Positions 7,941-15,883 of a DNA stretch of 64,000 nt are shown here, piece after piece. The position numbers and the translations under genes are program-made. Location: positions 44,552-108,551 of the forward strand of contig NZ_BMVW01000017.1 of the NCBI RefSeq assembly GCF_014650915.1. The letters run 5' to 3'. Source of the DNA: Streptomyces poonensis (GTDB lineage: Bacteria > Actinomycetota > Actinomycetes > Streptomycetales > Streptomycetaceae). A model generated the notes under the pieces. The model ran no database searches and had not been told where the DNA came from. It saw only the letters and a list, made by a program, of their open reading frames with translations. Position 1 is the first letter of the stretch. Each line of letters starts with the position of its first letter.

Positions 7941-9106
7941 AAGCGTCGGCGTTCGTCTACCCCTGGGACGTCAACGGGGACCCGGCGGCGGGGAAGTTCA
8001 TCGCGGGGCTCGGCGTGCAACAGGTGACGCTCGCCTCCGCCTACCACTCCACGCGCGCGCTGACCCCCCGCCACCCCCGCCACCGGATCGTCACGGCCGA
8101 GCACGCCGCGGTGCTGTACCCGCCGGTGAAGGCCCGGTGGTCGGGCCGCCGGCTGCGCCCGTACCCCGCCGGGGACTGGGCGCCCGGCGACGCGTTCGGC
8201 ATGGCGGCGGCGGTTCTGGCGAATGCCGGTCTCGAGGTGCACACCTGGGTGGTGCTCGCCCACAGCTCCCGCCTGGGCGCCGAGCACCCGGAGACCTCCG
8301 TGGTCAACGCCTACGGCGACCGCTATCCGTGGGCGCCCTGCGTCGCCCAGCCGGAGACCCGTCGGTACCTGGTGGACCTGGCGGTCGAGGCGGCGGTACG
8401 GCCGGGAGCGTCCGGCACGGAGCTGGAGTCGCTCGGCTGGTACGGGCTGGCCCACCTGCACGCCCATGACAAGACCGGTGGCGTGGGGCTCGGGGAGGCC
8501 GGGCAGTACCTGATGTCGCTGTGCTTCTGCGGGACGTGCCGGGACGGGTACGCGGGGGCGGGACTCGACCCGGACGGGCTGGCCGCGGCCGTGCGGGAGG
8601 CGCTGGAGCCCCTGTGGCGCGGAGAGGTGTCCGACGGCGGCTGGCCGCTGGTCGGGAAGCTGCTCGGCACCGAGCGCGCCGCGGGCACGCGCGCGTGGCG
8701 CGACGAGAGGGCCCGCACCCTCCAGGAGGAGACGGTCACGGCGGTACGGGCGGCCGCGCCCGAGGGCTTCCAGGTGCTGCTGCACGCGGACCCCGTGCCG
8801 TACCACTGCGGAGCCAACGCGGGCGTGGACGCCGGGCACATTCTCGGGGTGGCGGACGGTGTGGTCGTGCCCTGCACGGGCGGCCCCGGACTGCTGGCCC
8901 CGTTCGCGGAGCAGGGCCGGGAGGGTGCCGTACTGGCCGCCAACTTCACGGTGGTGTCGGGCATGGGCGGCAGCCCGGGCACCCTGGCGGCGGACGCGGC
9001 CCGCGCGGCGGAGCTCGGCGCGACCGAACTGCGGCTGTACCACGCCGGGCTGGCGTCGGACGGCGACCTGGCCGCGGTACGGGAGGCCCTGGCCGGGCTG
9101 GGCTAG
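7937..9106 (+). CDS. Unrecognised 389-aa protein translationally coupled to kdgD
   Basis: The GTG at 7937 overlaps the kdgD stop (GTGA), so the two are co-translated. I do not recognise the family firmly. The protein has no signal peptide or membrane segment. It alternates helix-like and strand-like stretches in a way that suggests an alpha/beta barrel: KASAFVYPWD, LEVHTWVVLAHSS, ELESLGWYGLAHLHAHDK, FQVLLHADPVPYHCGAN, GATELRLYHAGLASDG. A Cys-rich SLCFCGTCRDGY segment near residues 193-204 could bind metal or be structural. Conserved His/Asp/Glu/Trp at barrel-like strand ends would suit a sugar-acting enzyme. Given its position, a role in uronate or pectin-fragment metabolism is likely but unproven. 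Its stop overlaps the convergent MFS gene stop (CTAG). Confidence 0.8.
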   Translation: MKASAFVYPWDVNGDPAAGKFIAGLGVQQVTLASAYHSTRALTPRHPRHRIVTAEHAAVLYPPVKARWSGRRLRPYPAGDWAPGDAFGMAAAVLANAGLEVHTWVVLAHSSRLGAEHPETSVVNAYGDRYPWAPCVAQPETRRYLVDLAVEAAVRPGASGTELESLGWYGLAHLHAHDKTGGVGLGEAGQYLMSLCFCGTCRDGYAGAGLDPDGLAAAVREALEPLWRGEVSDGGWPLVGKLLGTERAAGTRAWRDERARTLQEETVTAVRAAAPEGFQVLLHADPVPYHCGANAGVDAGHILGVADGVVVPCTGGPGLLAPFAEQGREGAVLAANFTVVSGMGGSPGTLAADAARAAELGATELRLYHAGLASDGDLAAVREALAGLG

Positions 9107-10338
9107 TCACCGGGGCCACCGGGGCCACCGGAGCCACCGAGGCCACCGGACACCCCCTGCCGCCGGTGCCGTGCGACGAGCCACGGCACCGGCAGCAGGC
9201 AGACCACCCCCACGGCCACCAGGAGCACCCGCACGTCGACGTGTGCGACGAGCGCCGCGCCCACGGCCAGGCCGACGGCGTTCGGGGCGTACATCAGGGT
9301 GGTCGCGGTGGCCGCCGTACGACCGAGAAGGTGCCCCGGCGTCCCCCGCTGGACGGCAGTGAGCGCCGCGATCAGCACGCACGGCAGCCCCGCGCCGACG
9401 GCCGCACTGCACACCAGCGCCACCGCGTCGTGCGGGCCGGCGCGCAGCGCCACGGCGCAGGCGGTGAGCGCGATGCCGTACGCGGCGAAACGGCACTCCC
9501 CGAGCCGGCGCAGCAGCGGCCCCGTGACCAGCCCGACCGTCACCGACCCGGCGCCCTGGGCGACGTACAGCACACCCGTGTACGCGGGGGAGCGGCCCAA
9601 CCGGTCCACCACCGCGTAGATCAGCGCCCCGTTGACGCCCGCGCACAGCATCGTCGCGCCCGCGCACAGCACCAGCAGGCGCAGCATGGGCCGCGCCCAC
9701 ATGTGGCGGGCACCCTCGGCGGCGCGCTCCCGCCAGACCCCCTCGGGCGGTACGGGAACGGGCTCCCGCATCCGCAGGAGGGTCAGCAGCGCCGCCGCGA
9801 CGGCGAACGTGACCGCGGCCGGCAGTGCCACCCACGGGCCGCCGTACGCCGCATACAGACCGGCTCCCGTCAGGGGCGCCAGCAGCTTCATGCCCTCGTT
9901 GGCGGTCATCCGCAGCCCGTTGTAGTCCCCGAGCAGGGTCGGGCCGACGACCGACGTCAGCAGGGCCGACTCCGCCGCGTCCTGGACGACGCCCACGGCG
10001 CCGTACACCAGCAGCACCGCGAGCAGAAGCCCGACGCCGGCCGGAGAGTCCACGGCGAGCAGGGCGAGGACGAGGGCCGCGAGGCCCAGGTTCGTCCCGA
10101 TCAGCAGCGGGCGGCGGCGCACCCGGTCCGCGAGGGTGCCGAGCAGGGGGCCGGCGAGGGTGGGTGCCCACAGGGCGAACAGGCACAGCGCGGCCAGTGC
10201 GTTCGAGCCGGTGAGATCCTTCGTCCAGATGCCCGCCACCAGGCCCAGGGCGGAGGAGCCGAAGCCCGACACCACCACCGCGGCCAGGTACAGGCCCGCG
10301 TCGCGGTCCTTGAGGACGCGCGTCAACGTCCATGTCAT
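9103..10338 (-). CDS. MFS transporter (12-TM exporter-like)
   Basis: A 411-residue polytopic membrane protein starting at ATG 10338 (MTWTLTRVLKDRD). About 12 hydrophobic segments are visible, with the MFS loop LADRVRRRPLLIGTN between TM2 and TM3. It resembles the MFS_3/DHA-type actinobacterial exporters; the substrate is unknown. The C-terminal tail (GGLGGSGGPGGPGD) is encoded by tandem GGGGCCACC-like repeats at about 9113-9145, so the tail length may vary between strains. The gene converges on the preceding gene with overlapping stops in CTAG. No clear ribosome-binding site is seen. Confidence 0.85.
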   Translation of the reverse strand: MTWTLTRVLKDRDAGLYLAAVVVSGFGSSALGLVAGIWTKDLTGSNALAALCLFALWAPTLAGPLLGTLADRVRRRPLLIGTNLGLAALVLALLAVDSPAGVGLLLAVLLVYGAVGVVQDAAESALLTSVVGPTLLGDYNGLRMTANEGMKLLAPLTGAGLYAAYGGPWVALPAAVTFAVAAALLTLLRMREPVPVPPEGVWRERAAEGARHMWARPMLRLLVLCAGATMLCAGVNGALIYAVVDRLGRSPAYTGVLYVAQGAGSVTVGLVTGPLLRRLGECRFAAYGIALTACAVALRAGPHDAVALVCSAAVGAGLPCVLIAALTAVQRGTPGHLLGRTAATATTLMYAPNAVGLAVGAALVAHVDVRVLLVAVGVVCLLPVPWLVARHRRQGVSGGLGGSGGPGGPGD

Positions 10339-10514
10339 GGGAGGTGAGCGTGGTGCTAAGGCCCTCCCGTAGGGATCGGGCGGATGCCCGATACGGCGGC
10401 GGCGCGCGGGGCGGGCGACGGGTTCGGCCATAAGGCGCCGGTCCCGTCCGGGGACGGCGGGCGGAGCCGGGCGACCCACGTACGGGGCGCCCCGGGGCCC
10501 CGTACGCTCCCCTC

Positions 10515-11264
10515 ATGGCCCTCGATCTCACCGTTCTCGGCACCGCCTCGCCGCACCCCGGGCCGGGTCACCCGTGCTCCGGTTATCTGCTGCGCGGCGG
10601 GGGCGCTCACGTGTGGGTGGACGCCGGGTTCGGGACCTTCGCCGCGTTGCAGCGGCACATGGACCCGAGACGGCTCACGGCGATCTGGATCTCCCATCTG
10701 CACGCGGACCACAGCGCGGATCTGCTGGCGGCCGCCTACGCGTACGCGTACGGCGGACTCGACCTGCCCGCGCCGCTGCCCGTGTACGCGCCGGGTGACT
10801 GCGGGCAGCGGATCGCGCGGTTCCTCGGGCGGCCGGACCCGGGCTTCCTGAGCGGCATCCTCGATTTCCGGCCGTTGTGCGACGGCCACACGGTGCGGCA
10901 CGGGGACCTCCGCCTCACCGCGCGCGCCGTCCACCACGACACCGAGGCGTACGGGCTGCGCGCCGAGTGCGGGGGGCGTGTCCTCGCCTACTCCGGCGAC
11001 AGCGGACCGTGCCCGGCGCTCACCGAACTCGCCGACGGCGCCGACCTGTTCCTGTGCGAGGCCGACGTCGACCGGCATGGCGAAGGCGAACGGCCCGTGC
11101 ACCTCACGCCGGAGGACGCGGGCGCGTACGCCAAGGGCGCGGACAGACTCCTGGTCACCCATGTCGGACCCACGCTCACCCGGGAGTCGGCGACCGGGCG
11201 GGCCGCCGCGGCCTTCGGCGGACCGACCGGGTCCGCTCGCGAGGGCGAGACCGTGACCGTCTGA
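10515..11264 (+). CDS. MBL-fold metallo-hydrolase (RNase Z/ElaC-like fold)
   Basis: A 249-residue metallo-beta-lactamase-fold protein. VLGTASPHPGPGHPCSGYLL opens the fold and SHLHADHSADL carries the HxHxDH zinc site near residues 58-63. Further metal ligands appear in AVHHDTEAYG, AYSGDSGP and LVTHVGPTLTRE. It belongs with the single-domain actinobacterial MBL hydrolases often annotated as ribonuclease Z-like; the substrate cannot be told. It stands alone, with its own start just after a short leader shared divergently with the MFS gene. Confidence 0.85.
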   Translation: MALDLTVLGTASPHPGPGHPCSGYLLRGGGAHVWVDAGFGTFAALQRHMDPRRLTAIWISHLHADHSADLLAAAYAYAYGGLDLPAPLPVYAPGDCGQRIARFLGRPDPGFLSGILDFRPLCDGHTVRHGDLRLTARAVHHDTEAYGLRAECGGRVLAYSGDSGPCPALTELADGADLFLCEADVDRHGEGERPVHLTPEDAGAYAKGADRLLVTHVGPTLTRESATGRAAAAFGGPTGSAREGETVTV

Positions 11265-11299
11265 GGGCGGCATGCCCGGCGGCCCCGGACGCCAACGTA

Positions 11300-11312
11300 G
11301 TAAGCGCTTTCA
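11300..11312. promoter_or_regulatory. Operator-like sequence GTAAGCGCTTTCA upstream of the GntR operon
   Basis: GTAAGCGCTTTCA is centred on the palindrome AAGCGCTT. The exact reverse complement of all 13 bases occurs at 14842-14854, in front of the sugar ABC operon. AAGCGCTT cores are typical of LacI-family (and some GntR) operators in Gram-positive bacteria. Here it lies about 180 bases upstream of the GntR gene. Confidence 0.6.
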
Positions 11313-11391
11313 AGTCGCTGGCACTTTCTTTGTCAGAAGCATTGACGAAACACAGAGCCACTTCTAACTTCATCGCGTCGTACTTCGTACG

Positions 11392-11401
11392 TCATATATG
11401 A
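11392..11401. promoter_or_regulatory. Palindrome TCATATATGA upstream of the GntR gene
   Basis: A perfect 10-bp palindrome, flanked by GTC on the left (11390s) and GAC on the right, lies about 90 bases upstream of the GntR start in an unusually AT-rich stretch. It may be the regulator's own operator or part of its promoter. Confidence 0.35.
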
Positions 11402-11487
11402 GACGCGATACGCGAGATCAGATACGCGAGCCCCGCACCGGTGACGGTCGTGGTTCCGTGCTGTCTCCGTGACTCCGAGAGGCCCGT

Positions 11488-12144
11488 ATGACCTCTGTGC
11501 CGACGCCGATCCCCTCCAGGACGCAGTACGTGCTGGAGGGGATCAAACACCGCATCCTCACCGGGCAGTTGACCCCGGGGCAGGCCCTGGTCGAGACCGA
11601 GCTCGCCGCCCAGTTCGGGGTGTCCAAGACGCCCGTGCGCGAGGCGCTCAAGACCCTGGCCGGCACCGGGCTCGTCGTGATGAGCCAGTACAAGGGCGTC
11701 ACGGTGCGCATGGTGGACGCGGACATGGCGCGCGAGGTCTACGACGTGCGGCTGCTGCTGGAGCCGGAGGCCCTGCGGCGGGCCGTGCGCCGCGGCGCCT
11801 CCCTGGAGGCGGCCCGGGACGCGCTCGCCCGCTCCGACCGGGCGGCCGACACCGCGGAGAGATCCCTGGCCAACCGTGAGTTCCACAGAGCGCTGTACCT
11901 GTGCTGCGGCAACCCGCTGCTCGGCCGGCTGCTCGACCAGGTCCGCGATCAGGCGGCGCTGGTCTCCGCGGTCGCCTGGGCCGCGGACCCCTCCTGGGAG
12001 CGGGAGGCCGAGGAGCACCGCGAGATCCTGCGGCTCGCGCTCGACGGCGACGCCGACGGAGCCGCCGCCGCGCTGCACGGGCACATCGCGTCGTTCGTCC
12101 ATCGGGCCTTTCCGGAGGTCCGGGAAGAGGAAGGTCATCAATGA
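11488..12144 (+). CDS. GntR-family regulator, FCD (FadR-C) subfamily
   Basis: The 218-residue protein has an N-terminal winged helix (about 8-75; ILTGQLTPGQALVETELAAQFGVSKTPVREALKTLAGTGLV) and a helical FCD ligand/metal domain (VYDVRLLLEPEA, NREFHRALY, EEHREILRLALDGDADGAAAALHGHI). FCD regulators usually bind small carboxylic acids such as sugar acids. ATG 11488 has GAGAGG upstream. Its stop overlaps the next gene (ATGA), so it heads an operon with two sugar-acid enzymes and is probably their autoregulated repressor. Confidence 0.9.
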   Translation: MTSVPTPIPSRTQYVLEGIKHRILTGQLTPGQALVETELAAQFGVSKTPVREALKTLAGTGLVVMSQYKGVTVRMVDADMAREVYDVRLLLEPEALRRAVRRGASLEAARDALARSDRAADTAERSLANREFHRALYLCCGNPLLGRLLDQVRDQAALVSAVAWAADPSWEREAEEHREILRLALDGDADGAAAALHGHIASFVHRAFPEVREEEGHQ

Positions 12145-13052
12145 GCAGCGTGACGTTCGAGACCGGGCGGACGGCCCTGGCCGACGTGGTGGCGATCCCG
12201 GTGACTCCGTTCGCCGAGGACGGCACCGTCGACCGGGACGTGTACCGGGCGCTGCTGCGTCGGCTGCTCGACGGCGGGATCACCACCGTCACGCCCAACG
12301 GCAACACCGGTGAGTTCTACGCGCTGACCCCCGAGGAGCGCCGCCTCGTCACCGAGCTGACCATGGAGGAGGCCGGTGACCGGGCCGTCGTCCTCGTCGG
12401 TGTCGGGCACGACGTCCCCACCGCGGTCGCCTCCGCGCGGCACGCCCGCGAGGTCGGCGCGCAGATGGTGATGGTCCACCAGCCCGTCCACCCGTACGTC
12501 TCCGACGGCGGCTGGGTCGACTACCACCGGGCGGTCGCCGAGGCCGTGCCCGAGCTGGGCGTCGTGCCCTACGTCCGCAACCCGCTGCTGCCGGGCGCCC
12601 GGCTCGCCGAACTCGCCGACGCCTGCCCCAACGTCATCGGCGTCAAGTACGCCGTCCCGGACGCCGCGCGCTTCGCCGGGTTCGCCCGCGACGCCGGTCT
12701 GGACCGCTTCGTGTGGGTGGCCGGGCTCGCGGAGCCGTACGCGCCCTCGTACTTCTCGGCGGGCGCCACCGGCTTCACCTCCGGGCTCGTGAACGTCGCC
12801 CCGTCCGTCTCGCTGAACATGATTGAAGCGCTTCGATCGGGCGACTACCCGGCCGCCATGAAGGTCTGGGAGCAGATCCGCCGCTTCGAGGAGCTGCGCG
12901 CCGCCAACGGCTCCGCCAACAACGTCACCGTGGTCAAGGAGGCCCTCGCCTCGCTCGGCCTGTGCCGCCGTGACGTCCGCGCGCCCAGCAAGCCGCTGCC
13001 CGAGGACGAGCGGGCCACGGTCGCCGCCATCGCCGCCGGGTGGTCGCTGTGA
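12141..13052 (+). CDS. DHDPS-family lyase, likely 2-keto-3-deoxy sugar-acid dehydratase or aldolase
   Basis: A 303-residue TIM-barrel enzyme. VTPFAEDG (21-28), GNTGEFYALTPEE (54-66), Tyr144 in VVPYVRN and the Schiff-base Lys169 in VIGVKYA are all present. The YVRN context resembles the KdgD/KDA-dehydratase branch more than DapA. Together with the next gene (IlvD/Edd dehydratase) this recalls the non-phosphorylating L-arabinose pathway: L-arabonate, then 2-keto-3-deoxy-L-arabonate, then 2-oxoglutarate semialdehyde. A D-galactonate, L-fuconate or other sugar acid is possible. Coupled to the GntR gene by ATGA. Confidence 0.85.
   Translation: MSSVTFETGRTALADVVAIPVTPFAEDGTVDRDVYRALLRRLLDGGITTVTPNGNTGEFYALTPEERRLVTELTMEEAGDRAVVLVGVGHDVPTAVASARHAREVGAQMVMVHQPVHPYVSDGGWVDYHRAVAEAVPELGVVPYVRNPLLPGARLAELADACPNVIGVKYAVPDAARFAGFARDAGLDRFVWVAGLAEPYAPSYFSAGATGFTSGLVNVAPSVSLNMIEALRSGDYPAAMKVWEQIRRFEELRAANGSANNVTVVKEALASLGLCRRDVRAPSKPLPEDERATVAAIAAGWSL
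12825..12834. promoter_or_regulatory. Intragenic palindrome GAAGCGCTTC in the DHDPS-family gene
   Basis: GAAGCGCTTC is a perfect 10-bp palindrome with the same AAGCGCTT core as the sites at 11300 and 14842. It lies within codons ATT-GAA-GCG-CTT-CGA, four of which (ATT, GAA, CTT, CGA) are rare in this genome. This suggests the DNA sequence itself may be under selection. Confidence 0.4.
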
Positions 13053-14791
13053 CGGACCCTCAGGAGCAGCAGAAGAAGCCGGAGGAGCTCCGCAGCCACC
13101 AGTGGTACGGCACCGACGGGCTCCGTTCCTTCAGCCACCGCGCCCGCACCCGCCAGCTCGGCTATCTGCCCGAGGAGCACCTCGGCAAGCCGGTTATCGC
13201 GATCCTCAACACCTGGTCGGACATCAACCCCTGTCACGTCCACCTCCGCGACCGGGCCCAGGCGGTCAAGCGCGGGGTGTGGCAGGCCGGCGGGTTCCCG
13301 CTGGAGTTTCCGGTGTCGACGCTGAGCGAGACGTACCAGAAGCCCACCCCGATGCTCTACCGCAACATGCTCGCGATGGAGACCGAGGAGCTGCTGCGCA
13401 GCTACCCCGTGGACGGGGCCGTGCTGATGGGCGGCTGCGACAAGTCCACGCCCGCGCTGCTCATGGGCGCGGCCAGCGTCGACCTGCCGACCGTGTTCGT
13501 GCCCGCCGGGCCCATGTTGCCGGGCCACTGGCGCAACGAGGTCCTCGGGTCCGGCACCGACATGTGGAAGTACTGGGACGACAAGCGTGCCGGGCTCATC
13601 GGCGACTGCGAGATGGCCGAACTGGAGAACGGGCTCGCCCGTTCGCCCGGCCACTGCATGACCATGGGCACCGCGTCCACGCTCACCGCCGCCGCCGAGG
13701 CGCTCGGGGTGACGGTGCCGGGCGCGTCCAGCATCCCGGCCGTGGACTCCGGGCACGACCGGATGGCCGCGAAGAGCGGGATGCGGATCGTGGAGCTGGT
13801 GCGCAAGGACCGGAAGCTGTCGGAGATCCTGACGCGGGAGGCGTTCGAGGACGCCGTCATGACCGTGCTCGGGCTCGGCGGGTCCACCAACGCCGTGATC
13901 CATCTGATCGCCATGGCGGGCCGGGCCGGCGTCCGGCTCACGCTCGACGACTTCGACCGGATCGCCCGGACCGTGCCGGTGCTGGCGAACGTCCGGCCGG
14001 GCGGCCAGACGTACCTGATGGAGGACTTCCACTTCGCGGGCGGGCTCCCCGGGTTCCTGTCCCGGATCACCGACCTCCTGCACCTGGACCGGCCGACCGT
14101 CTCGTACGACACGATGCGCGAGCAGCTCGAGGGCGCGCTCGTGCACAACGACGACGTCATCCGCGCCCGGGAGAACCCGGTCGCGAACGAGGGCGGGGTC
14201 GCCGTCCTGCGCGGCAACCTCTGCCCGGACGGCGCCGTCATCAAGCACATCGCCGCCGAGCCGCACCTGCTCAAGCACACCGGTCCCGCGGTCGTCTTCG
14301 ACGACTACAGGACGATGCAGCGGACCATCAACGACCCGGAGCTCGGCATCACCGCCGACACCGTGCTCGTGCTGCGGAACTCCGGTCCGAAGGGCGGTCC
14401 GGGCATGCCCGAGTACGGGATGCTGCCCATCCCCGACCACCTGCTGAAGCAGGGCGTGCGGGACATGGTGCGGATCTCCGACGCCCGGATGAGCGGCACG
14501 AGTTACGGCGCGTGCGTGCTGCACGTGGCGCCCGAGAGCTACATCGGCGGGCCCCTCGCGCTGGTGCGGACGGGGGACACCATCACCCTGGACGTCGAGG
14601 CGCGCACCCTGCACCTGAACGTGGACGACGAGGAGCTTCAGCGGCGCAGGGCCGCCTGGACGCCTCCGCCCGAGCGGTACGAGCGCGGCTACGGCGCGCT
14701 CTACAACGAACAGATCACCCAGGCCGACACCGGCTGCGACTTCGCCTTCCTGGCCCGGCCGGGCAAGGTACCGGACCCGTACGCCGGGTGA
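13049..14791 (+). CDS. IlvD/Edd-family sugar-acid dehydratase
   Basis: A 580-residue iron-sulfur dehydratase. The three cluster-type cysteines appear in TWSDINPCHVHL, MGGCDKSTPALLMGAAS and SPGHCMTMGTAST. GGSTNAVIHL and NSGPKGGPGMPEYG are family signatures. The SDINPCHxHLR and DKSTPALLMGAASVDLP contexts match the L-arabonate/D-xylonate dehydratase branch rather than biosynthetic IlvD. GTG 13049 overlaps the previous stop (GTGA) and is preferred over GTG 13040. It would remove water from a C5 or C6 aldonate to a 2-keto-3-deoxy acid, which the preceding enzyme then processes. Last gene of the GntR operon; a terminator follows. Confidence 0.88.
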   Translation: MTDPQEQQKKPEELRSHQWYGTDGLRSFSHRARTRQLGYLPEEHLGKPVIAILNTWSDINPCHVHLRDRAQAVKRGVWQAGGFPLEFPVSTLSETYQKPTPMLYRNMLAMETEELLRSYPVDGAVLMGGCDKSTPALLMGAASVDLPTVFVPAGPMLPGHWRNEVLGSGTDMWKYWDDKRAGLIGDCEMAELENGLARSPGHCMTMGTASTLTAAAEALGVTVPGASSIPAVDSGHDRMAAKSGMRIVELVRKDRKLSEILTREAFEDAVMTVLGLGGSTNAVIHLIAMAGRAGVRLTLDDFDRIARTVPVLANVRPGGQTYLMEDFHFAGGLPGFLSRITDLLHLDRPTVSYDTMREQLEGALVHNDDVIRARENPVANEGGVAVLRGNLCPDGAVIKHIAAEPHLLKHTGPAVVFDDYRTMQRTINDPELGITADTVLVLRNSGPKGGPGMPEYGMLPIPDHLLKQGVRDMVRISDARMSGTSYGACVLHVAPESYIGGPLALVRTGDTITLDVEARTLHLNVDDEELQRRRAAWTPPPERYERGYGALYNEQITQADTGCDFAFLARPGKVPDPYAG

Positions 14792-14800
14792 GCGCGCCGA

Positions 14801-14829
14801 GGGGCCGTCCCCGATGCGGCGACGGCCCC
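14801..14829 (+). terminator. Rho-independent-like hairpin after the dehydratase gene
   Basis: GGGGCCGTC at 14801-14809 pairs perfectly with GACGGCCCC at 14821-14829 across an 11-base loop. It ends the GntR operon just before the importer promoter. Confidence 0.65.
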
Positions 14830-14841
14830 GGACACCCTCTG

Positions 14842-14854
14842 TGAAAGCGCTTAC
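14842..14854. promoter_or_regulatory. Operator-like sequence TGAAAGCGCTTAC upstream of the sugar ABC operon
   Basis: TGAAAGCGCTTAC is the exact reverse complement of the 13-base sequence at 11300-11312. It lies 94 bases before the first permease start, a suitable place for a repressor site. The core AAGCGCTT suits a LacI-family regulator, none of which is encoded in the window; the GntR protein is the alternative. Confidence 0.6.
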
Positions 14855-14947
14855 CGCCGGTACTGCCAAGACCGAGCACCCGCACCTGCCAAGACCGAGC
14901 ACCCGCACCACCGGCTCGACCCGCAACCCCGAGAACGGAGAACAGTC

Positions 14948-15883
14948 ATGGCCCAAGCCGCAGCCGTGGCGAAATCGCCCGCGCCACCCCGGCGGCGCCG
15001 CGGATCGGCCACGCCGCGCAGGCTCCCGTACCTGCTGATCGCGCCGGCGGCCCTGCTGATGCTCGGCTTCATCGCCTATCCCGTCATCAGCGTCTTCTAC
15101 TACAGCCTGCAGAACTACAACCCGACCAAGCCATGGCGGAACGGCTTCGCGGGCTTCGACAACTTCGTCCACGCGTTCACCGAGGACCCGCTGTTCTGGG
15201 ACACCCTCGTCTTCAGCGCCAAGTGGGTCGTCGTCGAGGTCGGCCTGCAGCTGCTGTTCGGTCTGGCGCTGGCGCTGATCGTCAACCAGACCTTCGTGGG
15301 CCGCGCCCTCGGCCGCGCGCTCGTCTTCTCGCCCTGGGCCGTCTCCGGCGTGCTCACCTCCGCGATCTGGGTGCTGCTCTACAACTCCCAGACGGGTATC
15401 ACCCGCTACCTCGCGGACATGGGCATCGGCTCGTACGGCACCAGCTGGCTGTCGGACACCTCGACCGTCTTCTCGGCCGCCGTCGTCGCCGACCTGTGGC
15501 GCGGCGTGCCCTTCTTCGCGATCCTCATCCTCGCCGACCTCCAGTCCGTCTCGAAGGACCTGTACGAGGCCGCCGAGGTCGACGGAGCCAGCCGGATCCA
15601 GCAGTTCTTCCACATCACGCTGCCGCACCTGAAGGACGCGATCATCCTGTCCACGCTGCTGCGCGCCGTGTGGGAGTTCAACAACGTCGACCTGCTCTAC
15701 ACCCTCACCGGCGGCGGACCCGCGGGCGAGACGACGACACTCCCGCTGTACATCGCCAACACCAGCGTCGACGCCCACAACTTCGGCTACGCGTCCGCCC
15801 TGACGACCGTGGCGTTCGTGATCCTGCTCTTCTGCTCGATCGTCTACCTGCGGCTGAGCAAGTTCGGAGGCGACAACAAGTGA
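14948..15883 (+). CDS. Sugar ABC transporter permease, CUT1 MalF type
   Basis: A 311-residue inner-membrane permease with a basic N-terminus (PPRRRRGSATPRRLPYLLIAP) and six predicted membrane segments. The EAA loop is EAAEVDGASRIQQFFHITLPHLKD. It starts the main pectin operon, and ATG 14948 follows GAACGGAGAACAGTC. It probably imports pectin-derived oligosaccharides. The binding protein for this system is not adjacent; a suitable one lies at 23090. No ATPase gene is present. Confidence 0.9.
   Translation: MAQAAAVAKSPAPPRRRRGSATPRRLPYLLIAPAALLMLGFIAYPVISVFYYSLQNYNPTKPWRNGFAGFDNFVHAFTEDPLFWDTLVFSAKWVVVEVGLQLLFGLALALIVNQTFVGRALGRALVFSPWAVSGVLTSAIWVLLYNSQTGITRYLADMGIGSYGTSWLSDTSTVFSAAVVADLWRGVPFFAILILADLQSVSKDLYEAAEVDGASRIQQFFHITLPHLKDAIILSTLLRAVWEFNNVDLLYTLTGGGPAGETTTLPLYIANTSVDAHNFGYASALTTVAFVILLFCSIVYLRLSKFGGDNK

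Noticed and set aside
12825..12834. Intragenic palindrome as definite regulatory site
   Set aside because: A 10-bp palindrome can arise by chance. It is reported as a finding because of the rare codons but not claimed as a proven operator.
12845..15778. 977-codon open frame on the minus strand
   Set aside because: It lies antisense to three well-supported genes (DHDPS-family, IlvD/Edd, ABC permease). Its composition (Arg/Gly/His/Val-rich, no domains) is that of a high-GC shadow frame.
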